Source: Winogradskyella pelagia
GTDB taxonomy: Bacteria > Bacteroidota > Bacteroidia > Flavobacteriales > Flavobacteriaceae
Assembly: GCF_017581965.1 (NCBI RefSeq)
Contig: NZ_JAGEVF010000004.1
Coordinates: 186,001-250,000 of the forward strand
DNA: 64,000 nt
Reading direction: 5' to 3'
Below, one piece after another: positions 26,633 through 36,497 of the stretch (positions are counted from its first letter, which is position 1; the number at the start of each line of letters is the position of its first letter). The position numbers and the translations under genes are program-made. The notes below the pieces were generated by a model. The model worked only from the letters and a program-made list of their open reading frames with translations. It did no database searches and was not told the DNA's origin.

Positions 26633-29600
26633 ATGCCTTTTCTTCTTCATATTTTCATGATAGAATGGACTCCATTCAAGATAAAGTGTCAAATCCCTAA
26701 AAGGTTTTTGATGCTACTTGGATTTGTTGTATCTGTTCCACTAGTAGCTCAACAGGCAGAGGGGCTCAAGGCTACGGATAAATCGATTTTAGCCACTGTA
26801 GATCATTTTGGCCTAAGTGACGGATTAATGCTAGACTGCCTCGATAGGGGGTTTAAAGATAAAGCCGGAAGACTTTGGCTTAACCCCTGTGATGAATCGG
26901 CCATAGGACTAGGGTTTTCTTTTTTTCAGTTTGATGGAACAAAATCCTTCAGCTACAACTTTCAACCAGATTGGACCAATAACAATGACCGGTCCTATGC
27001 CTGGAAACTTTCAGGGATAGCAGATGACGGCACCTTGTATGGACTAAATTATCAGCAAAAGACTGGGGAGGAGGTTATTTTTCAATGGCATCCCGATACG
27101 AATGAACAGGCATATTATCAGTTAAAAACAGGTGAGATTCTCATCGGGCTCCACGCCAATCACGAGAATGTACTATTTGCGCTACTGCGAAAGGGTGATA
27201 CCTTCCAAATTATCAGCAACAGCTCTGGCAGTTGGGTCAAAAATGCTGCTTTACCTTTTCCGAGCAAGGCGAGAGAATTATTTCAATTTCCTTACGGGTT
27301 TAGTTTTGTAGGCGATAAGGCTTGGTTTTTTTACGAGAACGAAGGTATGGTGTGCATCGATTTTAAAACGCAGGAAATGAGGTTCCAAACCTGGAAGGAC
27401 TTAAACCCCTCAGCAAATATTCAGCCACACTGGTCAGATCTTTGCTGTGAGGTTCAACCCTGGAAAATGATGGCTTTACCCAATGGTAAACTGCTAATGT
27501 ATTTAGGGATAAAAAATGGATTTTTCACTTATGACACTGAATCTTCAGTTTTGACGCCCTTAGCAAATTTAAATCAAGGGACGATAGCTAAAAGACCCGG
27601 CGCACTTTTTAAAATTCATCTAGCTCAAGACGATCTTGGTAATGTTCTAATCATCTCCGCTACAGTAAATACCACAGGGGTTCCAACAAATGATTTTGAT
27701 GTACTCGAAGCCTGGATTTGGAAGCGCGATGGAAGCTGGCGCAATATTTCAGAAACCTTATTAGATGATGATGTTTACCTCGGAATTCACGCCTTTGAGA
27801 GGCCTGACAAATTCATTAGCTCCAATTTAAACTACGAAATGTCCTGGGTTACTGAAAACGGTCTGTTCACTGCAGCTTTAAGCCCAGACTTGCAGATTAA
27901 AACCTATAAAAAACTTGAAGCGTATAGAGTAGGAATGCGCAGTATCAATTACCTCTCACAACAGCGTTTATTGGTGAATACCGACTTTCAAAACATTGAT
28001 GAACTCGATCTTAATACTGGACAATTTAAACCTTTTAAAGGTATGAAGATGGAGGCCTTACCCTTGTCTAAAGTCGTAAAACAGGGTGGGAATTTATGGG
28101 CAGCTCAACGAAACAATACAATGCTAAAGTGTGATTTGGATAATTTATTTTGTGAACAGATCGACTTAGGTATCTATTCAGAAAAGTTTCTTTTTCTTGA
28201 TGCGAATACTATGTTTTTAGCCTCAAAATATGGTGAGCTATATACATATAATACCAATACTAAAGTCCTTAGTCAAATTGAATCCGGGACTGCTCCCATA
28301 GGTATTAATTCAGAAGTTACTGATATAAAATTAGCTGATAATGGTCTCATATGGCTATCGGCCTTAAATGGTTTGTGGTCTTTTGATTCCGCAAACAAGG
28401 TTTTAAAGGACTATAAAACCATTCATCCTTTACTGGGCGAAAGTCTCATGACCATCCATATAAACCAGGACGGCAGACTTTGGTTGGGATCTTCAAAACA
28501 GGGTGTTGTTATTTTTGATACCACTTCAAACACTATTCAACAGATTAAGTCAACAAATGGCTTGTCTAACAATACGGTGGTCAGTCTTCTGGAAGATAAC
28601 GACAATTATAAATGGGCTGCTACCTATTCGGGGATATCAGTCATGGACAATAATGGCGTTGTACAATTTACATTAGACCAATCTGATGGCCTAAGTGATC
28701 ATGAATTTAACAGAATGTCATCTAAGAAACTCCCTGACGGGCGTTTGGTGTTTGGCGGTATTAATGGTTTAAATATTTTAAATCCGAAGGTGATTATAAA
28801 AACCTTATCAGACAGAAATCAAAATAAACTGTACCTTACTGGAATCGAGTACTACGATAAACAAAAAGCGTCAAGGACTTCCCTTAGCTCTAATACCCTA
28901 TTAAACAGTCCAATCTTAATTTCTGCTGAGGCTAACTATTTAAAATTGGATTATGCACAATCCGTATATACCAATATTGAGCGTCATAACTATGCATATC
29001 GCATCATTCCAATTCAAACAGATGAATTTCAGGAGATTGAAACCCCGTGGATTAATTTAGGTAACAGTTCAGAATTAACCATCAATAATCTACCATCAGG
29101 TGACTTTAACATTCAAATTATTGGTTTTGATGAACACTCCAATCAAAGTTTAAGTCCTTTGGAAATTCCTGTAAGTGTGCAAGCATTTTTTTATCAAAAA
29201 TGGTGGTTTTATGCCCTTATTCTCATTCCTTTTTTGTTATTCACCATCGCCTGGCTAAGACGGAACAAACAAGAGAAAAAACGACTTCAACTAGAAGTTG
29301 AGCGCAGGACCCAACAAATTCAAAAAGATAAAAGTACTATTGAAAACCAAGCCAATAGACTAGCATATTTAGACCGCGCGAAAACACGATTCTTTACCAA
29401 TATTTCGCATGAGTTTAGAACTCCCTTAACGGTTATTATTGGTATTCTGGATCAAATTAAAGGTTTTGAAGGCCCAAAAGAACTTATACGCCGAAACAGC
29501 CGTCAGATTCTTGGTCTTGTCAATCAAATTTTAGATTTAAGAAAATTAGAATCGGGAAAGATGCATGCACATTACCAGCAAGGTGACCTGGTGACATATT

Positions 29601-30910
29601 TACAGTATTTGCTGGAATCATTTCATTCGTTAGCCGAAGATAAACGTATTACACTGACCCTTGAGTGCAAACAAAATAGCCTCTTGGCAGATTATGATCC
29701 TGAGAAACTTAGGCACATTTTATCTAATCTTTTATCTAATGCTATAAAGCATACACCAGAAGCAGGACAAGTGAAGCTATTCCTAGAGGAAATTTCAGAA
29801 TCAAACACGCCAAGGTATCGACTCAGTGTATCAGATACGGGCAAGGGCATCCCCGCTGATCAATTGAGTCATATTTTTGACAGGTTTTATCAGGTTGAAG
29901 ATGAGATAAGCCAAACAGGAGTTGGCACGGGTCTGGGCTTAACACTAGTTAAAGAATTGGTACAGCTCTTAGATGGTGAAATTTCTGTAGAAAGTGATAC
30001 TGAACATGGCACGCGGTTCACAGTAGAATTGCCCCTTACTAGGAATGCAAACATACAAACTAGCCTTAGAAAGCAGCACATCCCTTTAAAATCTCAGACC
30101 TCAGGAGCTGACCCCATATTGGTTCAACATAATAATGCAAAGGAGCTACCGGTTCTCTTAATTGTAGAAGACAATTCAGACGTACGCGAGTATCTGGTAA
30201 TTACGCTTCGAGGTACTTTAGAATGCGTTCAGGCAAAAAATGGAAATGAAGGCTTACAAAAGGCAATTGAAATAGTCCCTGATGTCATCATTAGTGATGT
30301 GATGATGCCAGGAATGGATGGCTTTGCCTTATGTCAGGCCTTAAAATCAGACGAACGAACAAGTCATATTCCTGTCATCTTACTAACCGCCAAAGCTGAC
30401 ATCGCTTCTAAAGTCGCAGGTCTGGTTGAGGGTGCTGATGCCTATCTCACTAAACCATTTCACGAAAGAGAATTGAGGGCACAATTAAAAAATCTTCTGA
30501 ACCTTCGTCAAAAATTGCAAGAACGCTACAAGAATTTAGAACATTTAGAACCAAGTCAAAATCCAAAACTGGCGCAGGAAGATGTTTTTCTTTTAAAGGC
30601 ACGTCAAATTATACAGGAGCATCTGGGCGATGAAAGCTTTGGGGTAAGGCAAATGTGTCAAGAACTGGCCATGAGTCGTACCCAGCTTCACAACAAGATA
30701 AAAGCTCTAACTAATCAGTCCACAACGCGACTTATTCGCAAAATTAGAATTAATAAGGCCAAGGAACTTTTGAAAACCTCTAATTTGAACATTAGTGAAA
30801 TTGCCACAGAAGTTGGTATTTCTAGTATTCAGTATTTTTCCAAAATGTTTCATGAGGAAACCGGACTGTCCCCAAAACACTTTAGAGAACAGATACAATC
30901 CAAAGACTAG
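26633..30910 (+). CDS. Hybrid two-component system regulator (sensor kinase, receiver and AraC domain in one protein)
   Basis: A 1425-residue one-protein two-component system typical of Bacteroidota. Order: signal/anchor (KRFLMLLGFVVSVPLVAQ, about 23-40), a periplasmic beta-propeller sensor (about 45-780) with ligand_beta/reg_prop-like repeats such as GLIWLSALNGLWSF and GRLWLGSSKQGVVIF, a Y_Y_Y-like domain (about 785-850), a membrane helix (about 857-880), HisKA with the phosphoacceptor H926 in SHEFRTPLT, HATPase (about 1010-1140, NAIKHTPEAG, DTGKGI, GTGLGL), a receiver with phosphoacceptor D1222 in ISDVMMPGMDG, and an AraC DNA-binding domain (about 1310-1420). The exact start is unsure; Met9 also precedes the anchor. 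Such proteins usually control adjacent uptake genes. Confidence 0.92.
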   Translation: MPFLLHIFMIEWTPFKIKCQIPKRFLMLLGFVVSVPLVAQQAEGLKATDKSILATVDHFGLSDGLMLDCLDRGFKDKAGRLWLNPCDESAIGLGFSFFQFDGTKSFSYNFQPDWTNNNDRSYAWKLSGIADDGTLYGLNYQQKTGEEVIFQWHPDTNEQAYYQLKTGEILIGLHANHENVLFALLRKGDTFQIISNSSGSWVKNAALPFPSKARELFQFPYGFSFVGDKAWFFYENEGMVCIDFKTQEMRFQTWKDLNPSANIQPHWSDLCCEVQPWKMMALPNGKLLMYLGIKNGFFTYDTESSVLTPLANLNQGTIAKRPGALFKIHLAQDDLGNVLIISATVNTTGVPTNDFDVLEAWIWKRDGSWRNISETLLDDDVYLGIHAFERPDKFISSNLNYEMSWVTENGLFTAALSPDLQIKTYKKLEAYRVGMRSINYLSQQRLLVNTDFQNIDELDLNTGQFKPFKGMKMEALPLSKVVKQGGNLWAAQRNNTMLKCDLDNLFCEQIDLGIYSEKFLFLDANTMFLASKYGELYTYNTNTKVLSQIESGTAPIGINSEVTDIKLADNGLIWLSALNGLWSFDSANKVLKDYKTIHPLLGESLMTIHINQDGRLWLGSSKQGVVIFDTTSNTIQQIKSTNGLSNNTVVSLLEDNDNYKWAATYSGISVMDNNGVVQFTLDQSDGLSDHEFNRMSSKKLPDGRLVFGGINGLNILNPKVIIKTLSDRNQNKLYLTGIEYYDKQKASRTSLSSNTLLNSPILISAEANYLKLDYAQSVYTNIERHNYAYRIIPIQTDEFQEIETPWINLGNSSELTINNLPSGDFNIQIIGFDEHSNQSLSPLEIPVSVQAFFYQKWWFYALILIPFLLFTIAWLRRNKQEKKRLQLEVERRTQQIQKDKSTIENQANRLAYLDRAKTRFFTNISHEFRTPLTVIIGILDQIKGFEGPKELIRRNSRQILGLVNQILDLRKLESGKMHAHYQQGDLVTYLQYLLESFHSLAEDKRITLTLECKQNSLLADYDPEKLRHILSNLLSNAIKHTPEAGQVKLFLEEISESNTPRYRLSVSDTGKGIPADQLSHIFDRFYQVEDEISQTGVGTGLGLTLVKELVQLLDGEISVESDTEHGTRFTVELPLTRNANIQTSLRKQHIPLKSQTSGADPILVQHNNAKELPVLLIVEDNSDVREYLVITLRGTLECVQAKNGNEGLQKAIEIVPDVIISDVMMPGMDGFALCQALKSDERTSHIPVILLTAKADIASKVAGLVEGADAYLTKPFHERELRAQLKNLLNLRQKLQERYKNLEHLEPSQNPKLAQEDVFLLKARQIIQEHLGDESFGVRQMCQELAMSRTQLHNKIKALTNQSTTRLIRKIRINKAKELLKTSNLNISEIATEVGISSIQYFSKMFHEETGLSPKHFREQIQSKD

Positions 30911-30990
30911 GATTATTATTGTTGTTAGGTTGCATTTTACGCAAGGCTTACTCTTAAAGCACTGCAGGGCTATTCTATTTTAGTAACAGC

Positions 30991-31019
30991 ACCTATCCCT
31001 TCACATGTGAACAATAGGT
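30991..31019. promoter_or_regulatory. Extended dyad, candidate operator
   Basis: A perfect 12-base palindrome TTCACATGTGAA at 31000-31011 sits inside a wider inverted pair, ACCTAT (30991-30996) and ATAGGT (31014-31019). There is no T-run, so it does not look like a terminator. It lies 81 bases after the hybrid regulator gene and 110 bases before the M20 peptidase/porin genes. This fits a DNA-binding site for a dimeric regulator, but no binding evidence exists. Confidence 0.4.
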
Positions 31020-31128
31020 TAAACTTTTAGAACAAAAGTATAAGCTTAAATTAAAGATTTTTGTGAGTTTTGTACTAATAATAATCTGTTAACACTAAAA
31101 CTAATTTTTAACCTTAAAAAATAAACAT

Positions 31129-32691
31129 ATGAACTTACTTTCACGTCCTTCTATGATACTTATTTCCTTAGTCTTATGTCTAAGTTGTGGTGAGAAATCG
31201 GAAAAAAGTCAGGTATCTGACACAAGCTCCACCGAAATGCCTCAAGATTTCACCTCCATGCAGATGACCGGTGTTGAACAAGTCGCCATTGATGTAGATT
31301 TGGATGGTGCTGTAGAACGTTTATCAAAAGGGGTCACCTACAAAACTATTTCTAATCAGGATCGGGAAGATTTTGATACTGAAGCTTTTCTTGCCTATCA
31401 CAAGTTTTTGGAAGAGTCCTATCCTAATGTGCATAAAACTTTGAAAAAAGAAGTACACGGCGATCCTCGCCCCTACAGTTTACTCTACACCTGGGAAGGG
31501 AAAGACACCTCACTGCAACCAGCCCTTTTTTATGCACATCTCGATGTTGTTCCTGTCCCTGAAGACTCTAGGGATCAATGGAAAGAAGATCCTTTTGCAG
31601 GGACTGTAAAAGATGGCTACATCTGGGGAAGAGGTGTTCTAGACGATAAAAATCAGGTTCAGGCCATTCTTGAAGCAGCGGAAATGAAAATTGCAGCTGG
31701 CTGGCAACCATCACGGACCATCTATTTTGTCTTTGGTCAGGATGAAGAAGTCGGTGGAGCCGAGGGCGCTAAGGCAATTGCTGATGTTTTAGAACAGCGC
31801 GGTATTGAACGCTTTGCCTATGTTATGGATGAATCTGCACCTTTGACACCAGGTATTTTTCCGGGCATAGATGACAATACAGCCCTAATTGGTATTGCCC
31901 AAAAGGGATTCATTAGTCTACAATTACAAATCAATGGCATAGGAGGTCACTCTTCGATGCCACCTGAAGAATCCAATATTGGTATTTTGGCTGAAGCCAT
32001 TACCAAATTAGAAGCAGCGCAATTCCCTTACAAAATTCATCCTGCCGTGCGCTCTCAATACCGGTATATGGGACCTGAGTTAGATGAGGAAAATCAACCT
32101 TTATATGCTGCGGTAGCCTTCGGCAAAGATGATGAATTGACCGAAATGGAGCAGAAATTTATTGATGTGATGTCAAAAAACGAGGTTACTCGAGCGATGC
32201 TACACACCACAATAGCGACAACCATCTTTAATGCTGGCATCAAGGACAATGTCCTTCCTCCTACAGCCACAGCAGTGGTTAACTTTAGACCCATGCCGGG
32301 TGATACACCAGAAGTGATTATACAACATGTAAAAAACGCTATTCAAGATGATCGCATTGAGATCAAAGATATTTCGGCTTCTACACCCGCAACCAACATT
32401 GCTGAAGTAGGTAATCCTGCTTATAACATGCTGGAAAAAACCATCCGACAAATTTATGGCAATGACTTGATTGTTGCGCCTTTCTTTGTGGTAGGTGGAT
32501 CAGACTCCAAACATTTCCAGGCTCGGGATTTTGCACCAGATGTCTATACCATTACCGCCATCCAATTGGAGAACACCGAAGAATTTAAAGGGTTTCATGG
32601 GGTAAACGAACGTATTTTGGTAGCCGAGTATGCTAAATCTATTGGCTTCTTCTATCAAATATTCGATAATCTGGAAGAGCTAAATAAATAA
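31129..32691 (+). CDS. M20 family peptidase, predicted lipoprotein (carboxypeptidase/PM20D1-like)
   Basis: A 520-residue di-zinc peptidase. The N-terminus MNLLSRPSMILISLVLCLSCG has a lipobox (CLSC), so the mature protein is probably a lipoprotein facing the periplasm. Catalytic marks: FYAHLDVVPVP (metal His, catalytic Asp), IWGRGVLDDKNQ (bridging Asp), FGQDEEVGGAEGA (catalytic Glu pair), VMDES and VGGSDSKHF (last metal His). The layout and length resemble the long M20 enzymes such as carboxypeptidase S and PM20D1, which cleave or form N-acyl amino acids and dipeptides. It leads a three-gene run with two outer-membrane barrels (gaps of 26 and 35 bases), suggesting use of imported peptides or N-acyl amino acids. 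Confidence 0.87.
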   Translation: MNLLSRPSMILISLVLCLSCGEKSEKSQVSDTSSTEMPQDFTSMQMTGVEQVAIDVDLDGAVERLSKGVTYKTISNQDREDFDTEAFLAYHKFLEESYPNVHKTLKKEVHGDPRPYSLLYTWEGKDTSLQPALFYAHLDVVPVPEDSRDQWKEDPFAGTVKDGYIWGRGVLDDKNQVQAILEAAEMKIAAGWQPSRTIYFVFGQDEEVGGAEGAKAIADVLEQRGIERFAYVMDESAPLTPGIFPGIDDNTALIGIAQKGFISLQLQINGIGGHSSMPPEESNIGILAEAITKLEAAQFPYKIHPAVRSQYRYMGPELDEENQPLYAAVAFGKDDELTEMEQKFIDVMSKNEVTRAMLHTTIATTIFNAGIKDNVLPPTATAVVNFRPMPGDTPEVIIQHVKNAIQDDRIEIKDISASTPATNIAEVGNPAYNMLEKTIRQIYGNDLIVAPFFVVGGSDSKHFQARDFAPDVYTITAIQLENTEEFKGFHGVNERILVAEYAKSIGFFYQIFDNLEELNK

Positions 32692-32717
32692 AGTATCCAA
32701 AATTATAATCTTCATTT

Positions 32718-33623
32718 ATGAAAACAATTAAACATATTTTAATTATTGTAGGCCTGGTATTTATGAATCATGTGATTCATGCTCAGGAAGAAGAATCACC
32801 TCAAAAAAGTTCTTCTGATTTAGCCAAAGAACTAGCGAATCCTAATGCGACTTTAGGACAAATGTTATTCCCAATTGATTTTATTGGTTACAATGGGGAT
32901 ATTAATGATGCAAGCAGTCAGAGTGCCACTGTTATTAATTTTCAACCGTCCTTACCCATTCCAATTTCAGAAGGCGTCAATCTGTATGTAAGACCCTTAA
33001 TACCTATGTACATATCACAACCCACAATTACGGCCAATGGCTTTGAACAAAAATCAGGCTTGGGAAATATTAGTGCAGATGTTGCGATTGGTAAAACCTG
33101 GCCTTCTAAATGGATTACTTTGGTAGGTGTATTTGGAGGTTTTAAAACAGCTTCTGATGAAGCCTTAAGAGCCAGTTATACCACGATTGGACCGGAAATT
33201 ATGGTGGCAAAGCTTACAAGTTTTGGAGCCTTAGGAATGATTCTTACTCAAGCCTGGAGTGTTGGTAGCGGTAGTGATGCCGATCCTAATACATCAAGTA
33301 TTCTGGCGGACGCAATGTGGCAAACTGCAACCACAGCTTCAGATGGGGTGAGTATAACAGGTGGGCAATATTTTTATACTATTAATCTAAAAAACGGCTG
33401 GCAAATTAATGCCTCACCCACATTTGCTTATAATCATAAAGCGGCAAGTGGAAATAAATTAACCTTACCTTTGGGTACTGGAATTCAAAAGGTAACCAAA
33501 ATTGGAAAACTACCTATTCGGTTTGGTGCTCAGTACTGGTATTATGTTGCTTCACCAGATGCCTTTGGTCCACAACACCAGTTCAGGCTAACGATTGCTC
33601 CTGTTATTCCCTTACCCTGGTAA
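32718..33623 (+). CDS. Outer-membrane beta-barrel protein ('neuromedin U' / transporter-like)
   Basis: A 301-residue exported protein: signal peptide MKTIKHILIIVGLVFMNHVIHAQ, a short acidic linker (EEESPQKSSSDLAKELANPNA), then alternating beta-strands ending in FRLTIAPVIPLPW. The general pattern is that of the proteins database-labelled neuromedin U or MetA-pathway phenol degradation-like, a family of small outer-membrane barrels of uncertain transport role; the vertebrate name is an annotation accident. It lies between the M20 peptidase and a DcaP-like porin in what is probably one operon, so a part in substrate passage is plausible. Confidence 0.72.
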   Translation: MKTIKHILIIVGLVFMNHVIHAQEEESPQKSSSDLAKELANPNATLGQMLFPIDFIGYNGDINDASSQSATVINFQPSLPIPISEGVNLYVRPLIPMYISQPTITANGFEQKSGLGNISADVAIGKTWPSKWITLVGVFGGFKTASDEALRASYTTIGPEIMVAKLTSFGALGMILTQAWSVGSGSDADPNTSSILADAMWQTATTASDGVSITGGQYFYTINLKNGWQINASPTFAYNHKAASGNKLTLPLGTGIQKVTKIGKLPIRFGAQYWYYVASPDAFGPQHQFRLTIAPVIPLPW

Positions 33624-33658
33624 CAGTATTTCGTCAAAATCCTAATTCAATGCAATAA

Positions 33659-34936
33659 ATGAAAAAGAATAAAAACTCATTCCTCAAGCAAAAGGCGCTA
33701 ATTGGGTTAATTATAATGATTGTTACATATTTTAATGGTTACGCTCAGCAAACAATAATAACGGACACCATTACTAATCGTTTAGTGATACCAGATAGAG
33801 ATTTGAGGGAAGCGGTCCTACAAACCGCTGGTCAATTGCTCAAAAATTCAGATTTCCCCGGATCCTGGCCCATGTTCGGTACCGGTTTACAAATGAAGAT
33901 CGGTGGTTACCTAAAAGCAGATTTCGTTTATGATGTGGACGGCACAAGAGATAAATCGCAGTTTTTAATGTCTACTATACCCGTGGAAGGAGAACCTGAC
34001 TTTGGCAATGAAGGGTATTTGTCATTTTTTGCTAGAGAGACACGGGTTAATGTGGATATTAGACGAACTACCGAAGGCAAAATTCCTCTGCAATTATTTG
34101 TAGAAGGTGATTTCTTTAATGATGAAAATCGCTTCCGCCTAAGGCACGCCTATATCACGGCGGGTGACTTTATTATAGGACAAACCTGGACCACCTTGTC
34201 ATTTTTAGAGTCTATGGCATTTATGATAGATTTTGCAGCCGGTGATGCCCTATTTGGGGGCAGATCTGCACAGATCAGGTATCAAAAAAAATTGGATAAA
34301 GGTTACCAGTTGTCCATTGGGCTGGAGTATTTAAGTAGCCTAGGGATTGAGAATTCTTTTGGCTTTAGCGGACAGGCAAATGTTCAGCTGCCGCTGTTAG
34401 CATTGCGCTTGGATAAACGTTGGAAATCCGGGGTTTTATTCTTGGGTGCGAGTGCTGCTCAACTGCGCTGGGATGGTGGGGATACAGGCCCAAGTGATCA
34501 GATTCCACAAATCGCCTTTGTGATAGCCGGTAGGCAATATATTGGAGAACACAATTATTTCACATTTAATGTCAGTGCTGGTAACGCCTATGGAGAGAAC
34601 ATCATATCCTTTACTGGAAGTGAAGCCAATGCTATTTTAAATGAAGAGGGAGACCTTGAGGGTATTTCAGCACTATCAGCGATGGTAGGTTTTATGCACC
34701 GCTGGGCGCCTAAATGGGAATCTAACTTTAACTATGCCTATGGTTGGCTCGATGCGCCTGAGACACGTGCAGATTTTGCCTTGAAACGAGGAGGAATTGG
34801 CCACTTAAATCTCATTTATCAGTTTGATAGAAACTTTTCTGTAGGGGCAGAATTCATGTGGGGAGCGCAACGAACGGCTAATGATGCTTTTGGCAGTGCC
34901 AGCCGTTTTCAGACCATGGCAAAATTTGAATTTTAA
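33659..34936 (+). CDS. DcaP-like outer-membrane porin
   Basis: A 425-residue porin-like protein with a signal peptide (about 1-29, ending NGYAQ). The mature part starts with a helical stretch (DRDLREAVLQTAGQLL) and then a barrel opening with MKIGGYLKADFVYDVDG, DNA-sequence-typical of DcaP-type trimeric porins, which take up dicarboxylates and related anions. Alternating strands run to the C-terminal FQTMAKFEF, ending in the aromatic residue that the outer-membrane assembly machinery recognises. It is the last gene of the M20/barrel/porin run. The exact solute is unknown. Confidence 0.78.
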   Translation: MKKNKNSFLKQKALIGLIIMIVTYFNGYAQQTIITDTITNRLVIPDRDLREAVLQTAGQLLKNSDFPGSWPMFGTGLQMKIGGYLKADFVYDVDGTRDKSQFLMSTIPVEGEPDFGNEGYLSFFARETRVNVDIRRTTEGKIPLQLFVEGDFFNDENRFRLRHAYITAGDFIIGQTWTTLSFLESMAFMIDFAAGDALFGGRSAQIRYQKKLDKGYQLSIGLEYLSSLGIENSFGFSGQANVQLPLLALRLDKRWKSGVLFLGASAAQLRWDGGDTGPSDQIPQIAFVIAGRQYIGEHNYFTFNVSAGNAYGENIISFTGSEANAILNEEGDLEGISALSAMVGFMHRWAPKWESNFNYAYGWLDAPETRADFALKRGGIGHLNLIYQFDRNFSVGAEFMWGAQRTANDAFGSASRFQTMAKFEF

Positions 34937-35164
34937 AAAGGACGTTTTTTCACCAAAGTGTGAGTTTCGGCTCAAAGAGCATATACTCAAAACTTAAAGC
35001 TATTTAACGCGCTAATTGTTTTACTTTAACCTCACGAGTTGTTAATAATTCCTAATTACTAAACCCTTGAATCCGTGGCATTTCAAAAAAACCCAAACTT
35101 CATTTAAAGATTGATTTAAAGCATTAAAACGACCGCGTATTATTTAGCCAAGCGGCAAGGTTAA

Positions 35165-36388
35165 TTACTCATCCAATAATTGGTTGACAAAATCTTCAAA
35201 TTCAGTCGTAAATTCGATGTATTTGTCACCTGTGGCTGGGCCATTAAAACCTGTGTGAATCTTTCGGACCTTTCCGGTTTTATCTATAAAGATACTGGTA
35301 GGATAAGACAATACGCGATTAAGCATCGGTAATTTTTTCTGGGCATCCTCTTTATCTGTACCACCATATTGTGCCAAAAGCACAGGATAGTCTATCTCTA
35401 AGCCAGAGGTTAAACGTGCGATGCGGTCAAAGGCTTTGGCTTCGGTTTTGGCATATTCAAAAGCTAAAGCCACAATTTCAAAACCCTTGTCTTTATTTGC
35501 CTTATAAAATTGGGTGTAGTATTTACTTTCATCTAAGCAGTTAGGGCACCAAGTCCCCATAACCTGCACCACCACTACTTTGCCCTTAAAGCGCTCATCA
35601 CTTAAAGACACCATATTACCCTGAGCATCTGGGAAGGAAAAGGCCAAACTGTCGTAACCTTCTTTAAGATAGGTTAAGGCATCTGCACTTGGGAGCTCAT
35701 AATTAGCATTGCGCTTGGCAATAAATGGCTCTTTAAAATGATTTTCAGAATAAAACATACCTTCTAAAGAAGCGTCCTTCACTTTAGCCACAAACAAAAA
35801 GGCATGGGCACCATCAAAAGTTGAGAGTTTTAAACTGTCGCCAGACATTACCCCTTCTAAATAACGGTAATCGCCAGTTTCGGTTCTAAAGGTTCCGGTT
35901 ACCTTACCGTCTTTTTGTTCAAAAATGCCCTTGGCAATGTATTCGTCACCCTCAATATTAGGACTAAATACAGTTTCCCAAACGCCAGACACGTCAGTAT
36001 TGGATGTGGAAGTTTCGGTAAAGCGTTCCGTTGAATTAAACAACGCAGAAAACGGTACGATATGGTCACGACTTTCCTTAATAAACTGACCTTTAAGGTT
36101 ATCACCTTCAAAAACAGCGGCAAAATAGCCTTCAAACACAGGTGTGGTAATAAATACAGAATCGTTACGATAATCGATCTCGTCGACCTCAATCACTTCT
36201 TCAGCATTAAAAATCCTTAAACGTTTTGGTGCTTCTACTTCAAAAATAAAGGGTAGCTCATAACCATCTTGTACTTGGAGCAGTGCTCGGTAACTCCCAT
36301 TTTTTAAAACTTTAGGCGATATCTCGTTCTTACACGAGGCTGAAACCACTAGAAGCACCAAACCAAATATTCTTCTCATAATCATCAT
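35165..36388 (-). CDS. TlpA-family thioredoxin-like lipoprotein
   Basis: A 407-residue redoxin. The N-terminus MMIMRRIFGLVLLVVSASC has a lipobox (SASC), so it is a lipoprotein; ATG three codons in (36379) is an equally good start. The first 230 residues are a beta-rich domain found in other Bacteroidota TlpA proteins. The C-terminal 165 residues are a thioredoxin fold with active site GTWCPNCLDE, a CxxC in the TlpA/ResA style, and the cis-proline loop SYPTSIFID. It probably reduces or oxidises periplasmic cysteines. It is a single gene; its direct neighbours have other roles. Confidence 0.85.
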   Translation of the reverse strand: MMIMRRIFGLVLLVVSASCKNEISPKVLKNGSYRALLQVQDGYELPFIFEVEAPKRLRIFNAEEVIEVDEIDYRNDSVFITTPVFEGYFAAVFEGDNLKGQFIKESRDHIVPFSALFNSTERFTETSTSNTDVSGVWETVFSPNIEGDEYIAKGIFEQKDGKVTGTFRTETGDYRYLEGVMSGDSLKLSTFDGAHAFLFVAKVKDASLEGMFYSENHFKEPFIAKRNANYELPSADALTYLKEGYDSLAFSFPDAQGNMVSLSDERFKGKVVVVQVMGTWCPNCLDESKYYTQFYKANKDKGFEIVALAFEYAKTEAKAFDRIARLTSGLEIDYPVLLAQYGGTDKEDAQKKLPMLNRVLSYPTSIFIDKTGKVRKIHTGFNGPATGDKYIEFTTEFEDFVNQLLDE

Positions 36389-36465
36389 TATTCAAAGGTC
36401 GAAATAACGATAAATCCCTTACATAAAAAAGCCATTTTCAAATTTCATGACATCTAGGGAATTGC

Positions 36466-36473
36466 TATCTTTG
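36466..36473 (+). promoter_or_regulatory. Candidate -7 box for pheT
   Basis: TATCTTTG matches TAnnTTTG exactly and lies 24 bases before the pheT ATG at 36498, a normal leader length. Confidence 0.5.
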
Positions 36474-36497
36474 GGCACTTAAAATAGGTTAAGGGTT

